Of a stretch of DNA of 64,000 nt, positions 19,175 through 28,025 are shown piece by piece. Numbering within the stretch: the first letter of the stretch is position 1; each line of letters opens with the position of its first letter. The notes under the pieces are model-generated. The model was not told where the DNA came from. It saw only the letters and a program-made list of their open reading frames with translations, and did no database searches. Position numbers and translations under genes: made by a program. This stretch comes from Stutzerimonas stutzeri (GTDB lineage Bacteria; Pseudomonadota; Gammaproteobacteria; Pseudomonadales; Pseudomonadaceae), in assembly GCF_013522825.1 (NCBI RefSeq), contig NZ_JAAMQZ010000002.1, positions 124,001 through 188,000 on the forward strand, written 5' to 3'.

Positions 19175-19654
19175 TCAGATGCTCTCAAGTTCCGCCCATT
19201 CTTCTTCGTTCATCAGTTTTTCGAGCTCGACCAGAATCAGCAGCTCATTGTTCTTGTTGCACACGCCCTGGATGAATTTCGCCGATTCGTCGTTACCGAC
19301 GTTGGGCGCGGTTTCGATCTCCGACTGCCGCAGATAGACCACTTCAGCAACGCTATCGACCAGAATGCCGATCACCTGCCGATCCGCCTCGATGATGACG
19401 ACGCGCGTATTGTCCGTAATCGGCGCGGTCTGCAGCCCGAAGCGCTGGCGCGTATCGATCACCGTCACCACGTTGCCGCGCAGGTTGATGATGCCCAGCA
19501 CGTAGCTTGGCGCACCCGGCACGGGCGCAATTTCGGTATAGCGCAACACTTCCTGGACCTGCATCACGTTGATGCCGTAGGTTTCGTTATCCAGACGGAA
19601 GGTCACCCATTGCAGGACCGGATCATCGGAACCCTGCGCGGAAGTCATCTTCAT
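19175..19654 (-). CDS. cheW: chemotaxis coupling protein CheW
   Basis: A 159-residue CheW scaffold that links chemoreceptors to CheA. The conserved hydrophobic fold elements are visible: LQWVTFRLDNETYGINV at the N terminus, VQEVLRYTEIAPVPGAPSYVLGIINLRGNVV and the arginine-containing INLRG motif. It follows parP after a gap of 84 bases and precedes the DUF2802 gene. The ATG at 19654 is used; an ATG two codons later is possible. Confidence 0.96.
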   Translation of the reverse strand: MKMTSAQGSDDPVLQWVTFRLDNETYGINVMQVQEVLRYTEIAPVPGAPSYVLGIINLRGNVVTVIDTRQRFGLQTAPITDNTRVVIIEADRQVIGILVDSVAEVVYLRQSEIETAPNVGNDESAKFIQGVCNKNNELLILVELEKLMNEEEWAELESI

Positions 19655-19738
19655 AGCCCCACCTCTTGTTGTACCGCTGTGGCGGTCGATTCTATCGATT
19701 GCTCGGGCCGCGTGTGCGCACCCTGCTTGTTCAATTGA

Positions 19739-20542
19739 TTACGAAGGTACGCCTTTCAGGCGGCGTGTTGCACCACTGGCAATCAGCTCCGCAAGCGCGG
19801 CCACGTCCAGCAGGGCGCACATGTGATCGATCACCGTCCCGGCCAGCCAGGGTCGCTGGGTACGTTGCGAGCGCCACTTGACCTCACGTGGATCCAGGCG
19901 AATCGAGCGGCTGACTTGATGCACGGCCAACCCCCATTCGTAGCCCTGTACCGATATCACATACTGCAAGCCCTGGCGAAAATCGTCGCGGTAGCGATCA
20001 GCCATCACCCAGCGCGCCGTATCCAGCACCTTCAGGTTGCCCGCCTGGCTTGGCAGGATACCGAGAAACCAGTCGGGCTGGCCGAACAGCGGCGTCAGTT
20101 CCTGCCCTGCGAGCGGGTAGATCGAGCCGAGACTGATCAGCGGCACCGCCAGCGTCAGGCCGGCGACATCGAACAGAAGACACTCGAACGGCGCCTCGCC
20201 CCATTCCGGCTGGCCACCTTTGTATTGCGGCGGCCCACCCACTCGCCCCGCCGTCTCCAGCGTGGCGACAGGTTCGATCAGGGCCTGTTGTGGCGCCACT
20301 GGCGCAAGCTCGGGTTCAAGCGTCAGCGGGGCAACGGACTCGGTCACCTCGACGATCGGCTGGACCTGCGCAGGCGCGATCACCCGCTGCCTGTCGCGCA
20401 GCTGTTCTTCGAGCACTGCCGCCTGGAACTCGTCCTGACTGACCGTCTCGGTCAATTCCAGGCTGGCATCCTGCAACAGCTCATCGAGATACGACTGCAG
20501 TGTCTGTTGCGACCGGCTTTCTTTAAGAAGGGTACGACTCAT
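19739..20542 (-). CDS. parP: CheW-domain protein ParP
   Basis: A 267-residue protein with a variable N-terminal half rich in Glu/Pro/Val (about 30-110) and a C-terminal CheW-like domain (about 125-265, from FECLLFDVAGLTLAVPL). Position next to a ParA-like ATPase and cheW matches ParP, which in Vibrio and Pseudomonas ties CheA arrays to the cell pole through ParC. The ATG giving MSRTLLKES was chosen because a GAGTGG site precedes it; a GTG three codons upstream is less likely. A FliA-type promoter lies directly upstream. Confidence 0.88.
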   Translation of the reverse strand: MSRTLLKESRSQQTLQSYLDELLQDASLELTETVSQDEFQAAVLEEQLRDRQRVIAPAQVQPIVEVTESVAPLTLEPELAPVAPQQALIEPVATLETAGRVGGPPQYKGGQPEWGEAPFECLLFDVAGLTLAVPLISLGSIYPLAGQELTPLFGQPDWFLGILPSQAGNLKVLDTARWVMADRYRDDFRQGLQYVISVQGYEWGLAVHQVSRSIRLDPREVKWRSQRTQRPWLAGTVIDHMCALLDVAALAELIASGATRRLKGVPS

Positions 20543-20574
20543 GAAACCCACTCGCGCGAACCAACTGGGTAGAC

Positions 20575-20601
20575 TATCGGCTGCCCATGGACTGAACTTG
20601 A
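20575..20601 (-). promoter_or_regulatory. FliA (sigma28) promoter of parP-cheW
   Basis: On the minus strand TCAAG (20597-20601) and GCCGATA (20575-20581) are 15 bases apart, matching the Pseudomonas FliA consensus TCAAG-N15/16-GCCGATA. The site lies between parC and parP, with the parP ATG about 32 bases downstream. Confidence 0.75.
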
Positions 20602-20621
20602 ACCTGTCTCATGGCGCGTCA

Positions 20622-21410
20622 TCAGGCCACCTGCGGAGAGCTTTGTGCCGCCAGCAGCGCCTTGAGCAACGAGCGGTAGGCAAGTACCGCACGGCTGCTG
20701 GGATCATGCTGTGAAGGCGTGACACCCGCAAGGCTGGCATCACGCAGGCGTGTATCGATGGGGATGAAAGCCTGCCACAGATTGGCCTGATAGCCATTGC
20801 GCAGCACCTTCAGGGTATTCATCGAAGCCTGGGTGCGGCGGTCGAACATGGTCGGCACGATCGTGTAGGGCAATGCCTGCTTGCGTGAACGGTTGATCAT
20901 GGCGATGGTGCTGACCATTCGCTCCAGGCCCTTTATCGCCAGGAATTCGGTCTGCACCGGGATGATCAGCTGCTGGCTGGCGGCCAGCGCGTTGACCATC
21001 AGGACGCCGAGCAATGGCGGACTGTCGATGATGGCGTAATCGAAATCCTGCCAGAGCTGCGAAAGGCTCTTGGCAATGACCAGCCCCAGACCGCTCTGCC
21101 CCGGCGCCTGGCGCTCCAGGGTGGCCAGTACGGTGCTGGACGGCAGCAGCGAAATCCGCTCGTGACTGGTCGGCAGCAGCAATTGCCAGGGCAGCCCTTC
21201 GGGCACCGTGCCCTGGTGCTGAAACAGGTCGAACACGCTGTGATCGAGATTGTCGGGATCATGGCCGAAATAGCTGGTCATCGAACCATGGGGATCGAGA
21301 TCCAGCACCACGACACGCTTGCCGGAATCGGCCAGCAATCCGGCAAGGGCGATGGAGGTGGTGGTCTTACCCACTCCGCCTTTTTGGTTGGCGACAGCCC
21401 AGACTCTCAT
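20622..21410 (-). CDS. parC: ParA-like polar chemotaxis ATPase ParC
   Basis: A 262-residue ParA/MinD-family ATPase. The deviant Walker A KGGVGKTTTS is at about 10-19, the A' motif VVVLDLDPHGS near 34 and Walker B IIDSPP near 128. It is not a chromosome-partition gene here: it sits in the chemotaxis operon next to parP and cheW, as in P. aeruginosa PA1462, where such proteins place chemosensory arrays at the pole and pass them to daughter cells. The symbol should not be confused with topoisomerase IV parC. Confidence 0.9.
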   Translation of the reverse strand: MRVWAVANQKGGVGKTTTSIALAGLLADSGKRVVVLDLDPHGSMTSYFGHDPDNLDHSVFDLFQHQGTVPEGLPWQLLLPTSHERISLLPSSTVLATLERQAPGQSGLGLVIAKSLSQLWQDFDYAIIDSPPLLGVLMVNALAASQQLIIPVQTEFLAIKGLERMVSTIAMINRSRKQALPYTIVPTMFDRRTQASMNTLKVLRNGYQANLWQAFIPIDTRLRDASLAGVTPSQHDPSSRAVLAYRSLLKALLAAQSSPQVA

Positions 21411-21521
21411 AACTCTCTTTCCATCCGGCTCGAATCAGAGCGTGAATATGCCACGACGACATGGGCGACGAAGATTTGACGACATCTCCCCTGCCTCTGT
21501 TTGACTCGAAGCAAAAGCACT

Positions 21522-22316
21522 TTATGTGCCAGGCTGCCGACCTGCTTCGGCAGGACGCGCGGCCCCGCCGTGAGAGCCGCTTTCGCCGCGTCGCACATCG
21601 AGATTGCGTGAAATGACCAGCACCACCCGCCGATTGCGCGCCCTGCCCTCCAGGGTTGCGTTGTCCGCTATCGGCTGGAACTCGCCGTAGCCCACCGCCG
21701 CCAGCCGTGACGGCGCCACCCCGTCGGCCGCCAGCATCCGTACCACACTGCCGGCGCGGGCAGCGGACAACTCCCAGTTGGTCGGGTACTTGTCCGTACT
21801 GATCGGCAGGTTGTCGGTAAAGCCTTCGACCCGAATCGGATTGTCGAAAGGCGCCAGAATCCTGGCAACCTTTTCCACCAGCTCGAAGGCATGATCGTTG
21901 GGCAAGGCGTCGCCGCTGGGAAACAGCAGGCTCGAATTCAGCTCGATCTCGACCCACAGCTCGTTACCGCGCAGGGTCAGCTGGTTCGAGCCGATGAGGT
22001 CGGCAAACGCTTCGCGCATGCTGCGCATGATGCTTTCCAGCGGATCGATGGGCTGCGACGGCTCATCGGTCTGGGAAGGATTTGGCTGAGTGGTACGAGG
22101 CCGCTCTTCACCGATGGGTATCGGTTTGAGGGCTCGGTCCGGCTGATTGAAGACACCGACCAGCGAATCGGAAAGAATCTTGTACTTGCCCTCGTTGAGC
22201 GAGGAAATCGAATACATGACCACGAAGAAGGCGAACAGCAGCGTGATGAAGTCCGCGTAGGAAACCAGCCAGCGCTCGTGGTTGTCCGGTTCTTCCTGGA
22301 TTCTGCGGCGAGCCAT
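21522..22316 (-). CDS. motD: flagellar stator protein MotD (MotB family)
   Basis: A 264-residue MotB-type stator subunit. A single N-terminal membrane span contains the proton-binding aspartate in VSYADFITLLFAFFVVMYS. A linker rich in Pro/Thr follows (about 65-95), then an OmpA-type peptidoglycan-binding domain (about 120-245) with the motifs IRVEGFTDN and ELSAARAGSVVRML. It pairs with MotC as one of the two stators used by pseudomonads. A short ORF lies between motC and motD. Confidence 0.96.
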   Translation of the reverse strand: MARRRIQEEPDNHERWLVSYADFITLLFAFFVVMYSISSLNEGKYKILSDSLVGVFNQPDRALKPIPIGEERPRTTQPNPSQTDEPSQPIDPLESIMRSMREAFADLIGSNQLTLRGNELWVEIELNSSLLFPSGDALPNDHAFELVEKVARILAPFDNPIRVEGFTDNLPISTDKYPTNWELSAARAGSVVRMLAADGVAPSRLAAVGYGEFQPIADNATLEGRARNRRVVLVISRNLDVRRGESGSHGGAARPAEAGRQPGT

Positions 22317-22319
22317 CGT

Positions 22320-22427
22320 TCAGGACCCTGACGATGCGATCAGTGAAACAGGCGCAACATCGAGCAGGCGCACGTACAGGAAACCAGCCCCAGGCTCCAT
22401 GGTCGATGTGCTTTCAGCGGTCGCCAT
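22320..22427 (-). CDS. candidate 35-residue small protein between motC and motD
   Basis: The 149-base gap between motC and motD is nearly filled by an ORF of 35 codons beginning MATAESTSTM, with LYVRLLDVAPVSLIA as its hydrophobic C-terminal half. An AGGGGGG ribosome-binding sequence ends about six bases before its ATG, stronger than that of most genes nearby. Its TGA lies three bases before the motD ATG, a spacing suited to translational coupling. There is no recognisable family. It may be a true small protein or a leader that feeds ribosomes into motD; conservation is not known. Confidence 0.4.
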   Translation of the reverse strand: MATAESTSTMEPGAGFLYVRLLDVAPVSLIASSGS

Positions 22428-22465
22428 ATGTGTCCCCCCTGTCCACGCCGCCGGCCCTGAACCGT

Positions 22466-23206
22466 TCAATCGATGAAGCCCTGCAGTTTCATTTCTATCG
22501 AGCGGGGGTTTTCGCCCTCGGCAATCGACAGGACTCCTTCGAGCAGCAATTCACGGTAGGTGGTCTGTTTCTGCACGATGCTCTTGAGCTTGTAGCCAAT
22601 CGGCAGCACCAGCAGGTTGGCAAAGCCCACACCGTAGATGGTCGCCACGAATGCCACCGCAATGCCGCTGCCCAGCTGGCTGGGATCGGCAAGATTGCCC
22701 ATTACATGAATCAGCCCCATGACGGCGCCGATGATGCCGATGGTGGGTGAATAGCCGCCCATGCTCTCGAACACCTTCGCCGCACGGATATCGCGGGTTT
22801 CCTGGGTATACATGTCCACTTCAAGGATGCTGCGGATCACCTCGGGCTCGGCGCCATCGACCAACAGCTGCAAACCCTTGCGGGCATAGGGATCAGGCTC
22901 GGTTTCGGCAACCGGCTCAAGGCCCAGCAGGCCTTCCTTGCGGGCGGTCGTGCTCCAGCTGGTGACCAGGCTGATGCCCTTCAGCATGTCGACGCGAGGC
23001 GGAAAGAAGATCCAGCCGATGATCGACATCGCCCGCATGAAGACCGCCATGGGCGTCTGCAACAGTACCGCCCCGAGGGTTCCACCCAGTACGATCAGCG
23101 CCGCCGGCCCATTGAGCAGCGCGGAAATATGCCCACCCTCGAGAAAATTTCCCCCGACGATGGCGACGAACGCAAGAACCAGCCCGATAAGGCTGAGCAC
23201 ATCCAT
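22466..23206 (-). CDS. motC: flagellar stator protein MotC (MotA family)
   Basis: A 246-residue MotA-type proton channel subunit with four membrane spans (about 2-22, 30-50, 145-167, 178-200) and a large cytoplasmic loop. The family motif GGYSPTIGIIGAVMGLIHVM begins the third span. Its ATG overlaps the cheB stop. With MotD it drives the flagellar motor. Confidence 0.96.
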   Translation of the reverse strand: MDVLSLIGLVLAFVAIVGGNFLEGGHISALLNGPAALIVLGGTLGAVLLQTPMAVFMRAMSIIGWIFFPPRVDMLKGISLVTSWSTTARKEGLLGLEPVAETEPDPYARKGLQLLVDGAEPEVIRSILEVDMYTQETRDIRAAKVFESMGGYSPTIGIIGAVMGLIHVMGNLADPSQLGSGIAVAFVATIYGVGFANLLVLPIGYKLKSIVQKQTTYRELLLEGVLSIAEGENPRSIEMKLQGFID

Positions 23207-24318
23207 CAGATGCAGGCCTCGCTCAGGTGCCGGCCGATGTCATCGAGCGCGTAGACGGCGTCGCTGAGGTTCGCCTTGGCCACGGCCATGGGCATGCCAT
23301 AGATCACGCAGCTGGCCTCGTCCTGGGTCCAGACCTGGCTGCCACATTGCTTGAGCATGCGTGCGCCCTCACGACCATCGGCCCCCATGCCGGTGAGGAC
23401 CACCGCCAGAACCTTGTCATTGAATGCCTTGGCGGCGGAACCGAAGGTCACGTCGACACAAGGCCGGTAGTTGAGCCGCTCATCACCGGGCAGAATGCGC
23501 ACCGCGCCACGCCCGTCGACCATCATCTGCTTGCCACCGGGCGCCAGCAAAGCCAGGCCGGGACGCAGCAGATCGCCATCTTCGGCTTCCTTGACACGGA
23601 TGTTGCAGAGCTTGTCCAGACGTTCGGCGAAGGCCTTGGTGAACGCGGCGGGCATGTGCTGGATCAGCACGATGGGCGCCGGGAAGCCGACCGGAAGCTG
23701 GGTCAGCACCCGCTGCAGCGCCACGGGACCGCCTGTGGACGTGCCGATGGCGACCAGCCGGTAGGCCTTGCGCCGTGGCGCTGGCGAAACCGGGCTCGGC
23801 GCCGGTGCGTGCGCCTGTGCTGGCGTACTGCGCGGCGCGGTGAAAGCGGGCACTGCCGGCGCTGCCGCCGTGCGGCCAACCGGAGCCGCCGACGGCGTAC
23901 GAGGACTGACGTAATGCCGATTGCTGCGCGAGATGGTGTGCACTTTCTCGCAGAGCAGCTGCTTGACCTTGTCCGGGTTGCGCGAAATATCCTCGAAATT
24001 CTTCGGCAGGAAATCCACCGCCCCGGCATCCAGCGCATCCAGCGTGACGCGCGCGCCTTCATGAGTCAGCGAGGAGAACATCAGTACCGGCGTCGGACAA
24101 CGCTGCATGATCTGCCGCACCGCGGAAATGCCATCCATTGTCGGCATTTCATAATCCATGGTGATGACGTCGGGCTTGAGCGCCAGCGTCTGGTCAATCG
24201 CCTCTCGTCCGTTGGTGGCGGTGCCGATCACCTGGATATTCGGGTCTGAAGAGAGGATTTCCGATACACGGCGCCGAAAGAAGCCGGAATCGTCCACTAC
24301 CAGGACCTTGACTGCCAT
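23206..24318 (-). CDS. cheB: chemotaxis methylesterase CheB
   Basis: A 370-residue receptor methylesterase/glutamine deamidase. The receiver domain carries Asp55 in [14 protein letters not shown] Pro/Ala-rich linker (about 140-185) is followed by the esterase domain with catalytic Ser in IGTSTGG, His in IQHMPAAFT and Asp in LTGMGADG. It lies between cheA and motC, and removes methyl groups from chemoreceptors when phosphorylated by CheA. Confidence 0.97.
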   Translation of the reverse strand: MAVKVLVVDDSGFFRRRVSEILSSDPNIQVIGTATNGREAIDQTLALKPDVITMDYEMPTMDGISAVRQIMQRCPTPVLMFSSLTHEGARVTLDALDAGAVDFLPKNFEDISRNPDKVKQLLCEKVHTISRSNRHYVSPRTPSAAPVGRTAAAPAVPAFTAPRSTPAQAHAPAPSPVSPAPRRKAYRLVAIGTSTGGPVALQRVLTQLPVGFPAPIVLIQHMPAAFTKAFAERLDKLCNIRVKEAEDGDLLRPGLALLAPGGKQMMVDGRGAVRILPGDERLNYRPCVDVTFGSAAKAFNDKVLAVVLTGMGADGREGARMLKQCGSQVWTQDEASCVIYGMPMAVAKANLSDAVYALDDIGRHLSEACI

Positions 24319-24366
24319 AAAACACTCCTAGCGACAGCACTCCCCCAGGGAGCGCTGTCCAACTGA

Positions 24367-26541
24367 TCAGATCCTGCGTGCGTAACGCTTGAGCATGCTC
24401 GGCACATCGAGGATCAGAGCTATCCGCCCATCGCCCGTGATGGTCGCACCGGACATGCCTGGTGTGCCTTGCAGCATCTTGCCCAGCGGCTTGATCACCA
24501 CCTCTTCCTGGCCCACCAGCTGATCGACGACGAAGCCGATGCTCTGGTTACCGACACTCAGGATCACCACATGACCTTCGCGCTGCTCCTCCTGCTGCGC
24601 GTCCTTCACCAGCCAGCGCTTGAGATAGAACAGCGGCAGCGCCTTGTCGCGCACGATCACCACTTCCTGACCATCGACGACATTGGTGCGGGACAGATCG
24701 AGATGGAAAATCTCGTTGACGTTGACCAGCGGAAAAGCGAATGCCTGGTTGCCCAGCATCACCATCAGGGTCGGCATGATCGCCAATGTCAGCGGCACTT
24801 TGATCACCACGCGCGAGCCCTGGCCCTTGGCGGAGAAGACATTGACCGTACCGTTGAGCTGGGAAATCTTGGTCTTGACCACATCCATGCCGACGCCACG
24901 ACCGGAGACGTCGGAGATCTCCGTCTTGGTCGAGAAACCCGCCGCGAAGATCAGGTTGTAGCACTCCAGATCACTCAGTCGCTCGGCTGCATCCTTGTCC
25001 AGCATGCCCTTCTCGATAGCCTTGGCACGCAGGATGTTGGCATCCATGCCTTTGCCGTCGTCACTGATGATCAGCAGGATGTGATCACCCTCCTGCTCGG
25101 CGGACAACACCACCTTGCCGGTGCGCGGCTTGCCTGCGGCTTCGCGCTCATCCGGCATCTCGATGCCATGATCGACCGCGTTACGCACCAAGTGCACCAG
25201 CGGATCGGCCAGAGCCTCGACGAGGTTCTTGTCCAGATCGGTTTCCTCACCGATCAGCTCAAGATTGATTTCTTTCTTCAGGTTGCGCGCCATGTCCCGG
25301 ATCAGACGCGGGAACCGACCGAAGGCCTTCTTGATCGGCTGCATGCGCGTTTTCATCACCGCGCTTTGCAGGTCGCCAGTGACCACGTCGAGATTGGACA
25401 CGGCCTTGGACATGGCCTCGTCGCCGCTGTCGGCACCCAGCCGCACCAACCGGTTACGCACCAGCACCAGCTCGCCGACCATGTTCATGATCTCGTCGAG
25501 CCGCGCCGTATCAACGCGTACCGTGGTTTCGGCTTCACTGGCCGGTTTTTCCGCCGCGGCCCTGGCAGGCGCGGCGGCAGCCTTGGCGGGTGCGGCTACG
25601 GGTTTCGCTGCAGCAGCTTTCGGCGCGGCGCCCGGCTTGGCTGAAGCGGGCGCAGATGCTGGTGCGACCACTTCCGCTTCGAACTTGCCTTTGCCATGCA
25701 ACTGATCGAGCAAGGCCTCGAATTCATCATCGGTGATGTGATCGCCGCCTGCAGCGGGAGCAGAAGCGGAAACAGTCGTGGTATCGGCGCTTGCCTGCTG
25801 CGGCTCAGCGGCGGCAGGTACTTCGGCGAACTGTCCCTTTCCGTGCAACTGATCGAGCAGCGCCTCGAACTCATCGTCGGTGATCTCATCGCTGACAGGC
25901 GCCTCGCTAGCCTTGGGTGCAGAAGCAATCTGCGCGGCGCCGGAATCGATCTTGAACTGTCCCTGGCCATGCAGCTGATCGAGCAGCGATTCGAATTCAG
26001 CGTCAGTAATTTCATCGTCAGCGACGGCAGCAGAGGCGTTGCCCGCCGCATCGTCCAGCGCACCGAGCAACTGCTCGAACTCGTTATCCGCAGTCGCGGC
26101 TTCAGGCTCTGGCGCAACAGCGACAGGCTCGGCAGCCGGGGCATCCATGCTGGCCGGCTCGGCCAGGCGCGCCAATGCGGCCAGCAGTTCAGGTGTGGCC
26201 GGGGTCACTTCAGTGCGTTCACGCACCTGATTGAACATGGCATTGACGGCGTCCAGTGCCTGCAGCACGACATCCATCAGTTCCGGTTCAACGCGACGCT
26301 CACCCTTGCGCAGGATGTCGAAAACGTTTTCGGCGATATGGCAGCACTCGACCAGCTCATGCAGCTGGAGAAAGCCGGCACCGCCTTTTACCGTGTGAAA
26401 ACCGCGAAAAATCGCATTGAGCAAGGCGGTATCGTCGGGGCTGCTTTCCAGCTCCACCAACTGCTCTGACAATAGTTCGAGAATCTCGCCGGCCTCTACC
26501 AGGAAGTCCTGGAGAATCTCCTCATCGGCGTCGAAGCTCAT
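24367..26541 (-). CDS. cheA: chemotaxis histidine kinase CheA
   Basis: A 724-residue kinase. P1 carries phospho-acceptor His49 in FHTVKGGAGFLQL. P3 dimerisation begins near 342 (RLDEIMNMVGELVLVRNRL), P4 ATPase has HLVRNAVDHGIEMPDER and DDGKGMD, and P5 is CheW-like. No folded P2 domain is visible: residues about 125-335 are low-complexity Ala/Pro/Glu sequence with three near-identical motifs T-D-D/A-E-F-E-A/S-LLDQLHG(K/Q)G at 176-196, 218-238 and 267-287, plus a weaker one near 152. The ATG at 26541 matches family N termini (MSFDADEEILQDF). A GTG two codons earlier is less likely. Confidence 0.97.
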   Translation of the reverse strand: MSFDADEEILQDFLVEAGEILELLSEQLVELESSPDDTALLNAIFRGFHTVKGGAGFLQLHELVECCHIAENVFDILRKGERRVEPELMDVVLQALDAVNAMFNQVRERTEVTPATPELLAALARLAEPASMDAPAAEPVAVAPEPEAATADNEFEQLLGALDDAAGNASAAVADDEITDAEFESLLDQLHGQGQFKIDSGAAQIASAPKASEAPVSDEITDDEFEALLDQLHGKGQFAEVPAAAEPQQASADTTTVSASAPAAGGDHITDDEFEALLDQLHGKGKFEAEVVAPASAPASAKPGAAPKAAAAKPVAAPAKAAAAPARAAAEKPASEAETTVRVDTARLDEIMNMVGELVLVRNRLVRLGADSGDEAMSKAVSNLDVVTGDLQSAVMKTRMQPIKKAFGRFPRLIRDMARNLKKEINLELIGEETDLDKNLVEALADPLVHLVRNAVDHGIEMPDEREAAGKPRTGKVVLSAEQEGDHILLIISDDGKGMDANILRAKAIEKGMLDKDAAERLSDLECYNLIFAAGFSTKTEISDVSGRGVGMDVVKTKISQLNGTVNVFSAKGQGSRVVIKVPLTLAIMPTLMVMLGNQAFAFPLVNVNEIFHLDLSRTNVVDGQEVVIVRDKALPLFYLKRWLVKDAQQEEQREGHVVILSVGNQSIGFVVDQLVGQEEVVIKPLGKMLQGTPGMSGATITGDGRIALILDVPSMLKRYARRI
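25681..26088 (-). repeat. tandem short motifs in the CheA linker
   Basis: Three near-identical 21-residue units with core DEFEALLDQLHGKG, and a degenerate fourth (NEFEQLLGALDD), are spaced 42-49 residues apart in otherwise disordered Ala/Pro-rich sequence. They resemble the CheY-binding peptides of FliM (SQDEIDALLHG) and CheZ (DDVDDLLSSLGF). Confidence 0.85.
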
Positions 26542-26552
26542 ATTCACATCCC

Positions 26553-27347
26553 CTAAAAGCCCAGGCTCGAAAGCAGGTCGTCGACATCATCCTGACCGGA
26601 CACGACATCCTCTCGTATATCGGCATGCATCTGCGGACCTTCACCATTGGAAGATTCTTTTTCTCGTTTTTGTCTTTCCTGCTCCAGGCGTATCGCCTCG
26701 CAGTCGTGCCGGATACCTGCCATGCGATCGACCTGACCGGCCATCAGCACAAGATTGAGCAGGTTGCTTTCGAGTTCGCTGACCAGCCGGGTGACCCGCT
26801 TGATCACCTGCCCGGTCAGATCCTGAAAGTCCTGAGCCAGCATGATTTCGCTGAGATTCTGCGAGAGCTGACTGCCATCGTTCATGGAGCGCTGAAGAAA
26901 CGAATCGACCCGACGGACAAGATCCCTGAACTCTTCAGCATTCATGTCCCGGCGCATGAAGCGCTGCCAGTCAGCCGTCAGACTCTGGGCTTCGTAGCTG
27001 ACGTAGTTCACCAGTGGCGTCGACTCTTCCACCAGATCCATGGTGCGATTGGCCGCCTTTTCGGTCATCGTCACCACATAGGAAAGACGATCGGTCGCAT
27101 CGGTGATCGGCGATGGATCGCCGCCCGTGGCGCTGGTATCCATCTCGAGCTTGACGATGGCGTTGTGCAACTCGCGCGTGAGCTTGCCGACCTCATGATA
27201 GAGGCTGTTGTTGCGAATCTGATTAAGCTCATTGAGCATCTGCGCAGTATCATCCAGGCGGCCTTGCTGCAGACTTTCGAGCAGCTGAGGCGCACGGGCT
27301 CGCAGAGTCGCTTCAAACTCCACAAGACTTTGTTCTGCTTGCGTCAT
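26553..27347 (-). CDS. cheZ: CheY-P phosphatase CheZ
   Basis: A 264-residue helical phosphatase that removes phosphate from CheY. The catalytic aspartate and glutamine are in AQDFQDLTGQVIKR (Asp176 and Gln180, by analogy with E. coli Asp143 and Gln147). The flexible C-terminal tail ends with the CheY-docking peptide DDVDDLLSSLGF. It lies between cheY and cheA on the same strand. Confidence 0.97.
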   Translation of the reverse strand: MTQAEQSLVEFEATLRARAPQLLESLQQGRLDDTAQMLNELNQIRNNSLYHEVGKLTRELHNAIVKLEMDTSATGGDPSPITDATDRLSYVVTMTEKAANRTMDLVEESTPLVNYVSYEAQSLTADWQRFMRRDMNAEEFRDLVRRVDSFLQRSMNDGSQLSQNLSEIMLAQDFQDLTGQVIKRVTRLVSELESNLLNLVLMAGQVDRMAGIRHDCEAIRLEQERQKREKESSNGEGPQMHADIREDVVSGQDDVDDLLSSLGF

Positions 27348-27367
27348 AGTACCCTCGCGGCGCTACT

Positions 27368-27742
27368 TCAGCCGTTGACGCGCTCGAAGATCTTCTCGAT
27401 CTTTTCCTTGAGCACCTGAGCCGTGAATGGCTTGACCACGTAGCCGTTAACACCGGCCTGTGCGGCTTCGATGATCTGGTCGCGCTTGGCTTCAGCGGTG
27501 ACCATCAGGACCGGCAGGTGCTTGAGGCGCTCATCGGCGCGCACATGACGCAACAGGTCGATGCCGCTCATGCCGGGCATGTTCCAGTCAGTCACGAGGA
27601 AGTCGAAACTGCCACTCTTGAGCATGGGCAACGCGGTGGTGCCGTCGTCCGCTTCGGCGGTATTGGTGAAACCCAGATCGCGCAAGAGGTTCTTGATGAT
27701 CCGTCTCATCGTCGAGAAGTCGTCAACGATGAGGATTTTCAT
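27368..27742 (-). CDS. cheY: chemotaxis response regulator CheY
   Basis: A 124-residue single-domain receiver with the phosphorylation site Asp52 in [12 protein letters not shown], the acidic pocket Asp7/Asp8, Thr and Lys in MVTAEAKRD and VVKPFT. The ATG giving [15 protein letters not shown] is used. A TTG at 27754 (adding Met-Asp-Lys-Asn) has a GGAGG five bases upstream and gives an N terminus like E. coli CheY, so it may be the true start. A MITE-like element separates cheY from fliA. Confidence 0.95.
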   Translation of the reverse strand: MKILIVDDFSTMRRIIKNLLRDLGFTNTAEADDGTTALPMLKSGSFDFLVTDWNMPGMSGIDLLRHVRADERLKHLPVLMVTAEAKRDQIIEAAQAGVNGYVVKPFTAQVLKEKIEKIFERVNG

Positions 27743-27826
27743 GTTCTTGTCCAAGTACACCTCCGTAAATCCCGAAATCCCCAAAGCCCTGCTCACGGCT
27801 TTTCTGCGGGCTTCATCGATAAAGCC

Positions 27827-27991
27827 TGTAGGGCACCTCTAAAAACTACCTGCGTTGTCATCGCTGCGTTAAAAACAGGCTCGTGGCGCGAGTCCGATCA
27901 AAATGCTCATTTACAACTCGTAAACTGCGCTTTTTCGCCTGTTTTTGCCTTGCGCTGACTGCCTCGCCTACGTTTCTAGAGGCGCCCTGTA
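27827..27991. mobile_element. MITE-like element between fliA and cheY, with target repeat
   Basis: A non-coding element (27831-27987) with terminal inverted repeats GGGCACCTCTA and TAGAGGCGCCC (one mismatch) and flanked on both sides by the tetranucleotide TGTA, which looks like a target-site duplication. The interior contains CTACCTGCGTTG, AAAACAGGCTCG and TGCCTCGCCTAC blocks shared, in inverted order relative to the strand, with the elements at 36.2 and 60.4 kb. It carries no transposase. Confidence 0.75.
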
Positions 27992-28025
27992 GAAAGCGGC
28001 CTCGAATGCTTTTTGCAAACCGGCG

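Noticed and set aside
20622..21410. ParA-like gene as a plasmid or chromosome partition locus
   Set aside because: No parB or parS-like repeats nearby; position between motD and parP marks it as the chemotaxis ParC.
21422..21521. A gene in the parC-motD gap
   Set aside because: Only about 110 bases, with no ORF having a good start and ribosome site.
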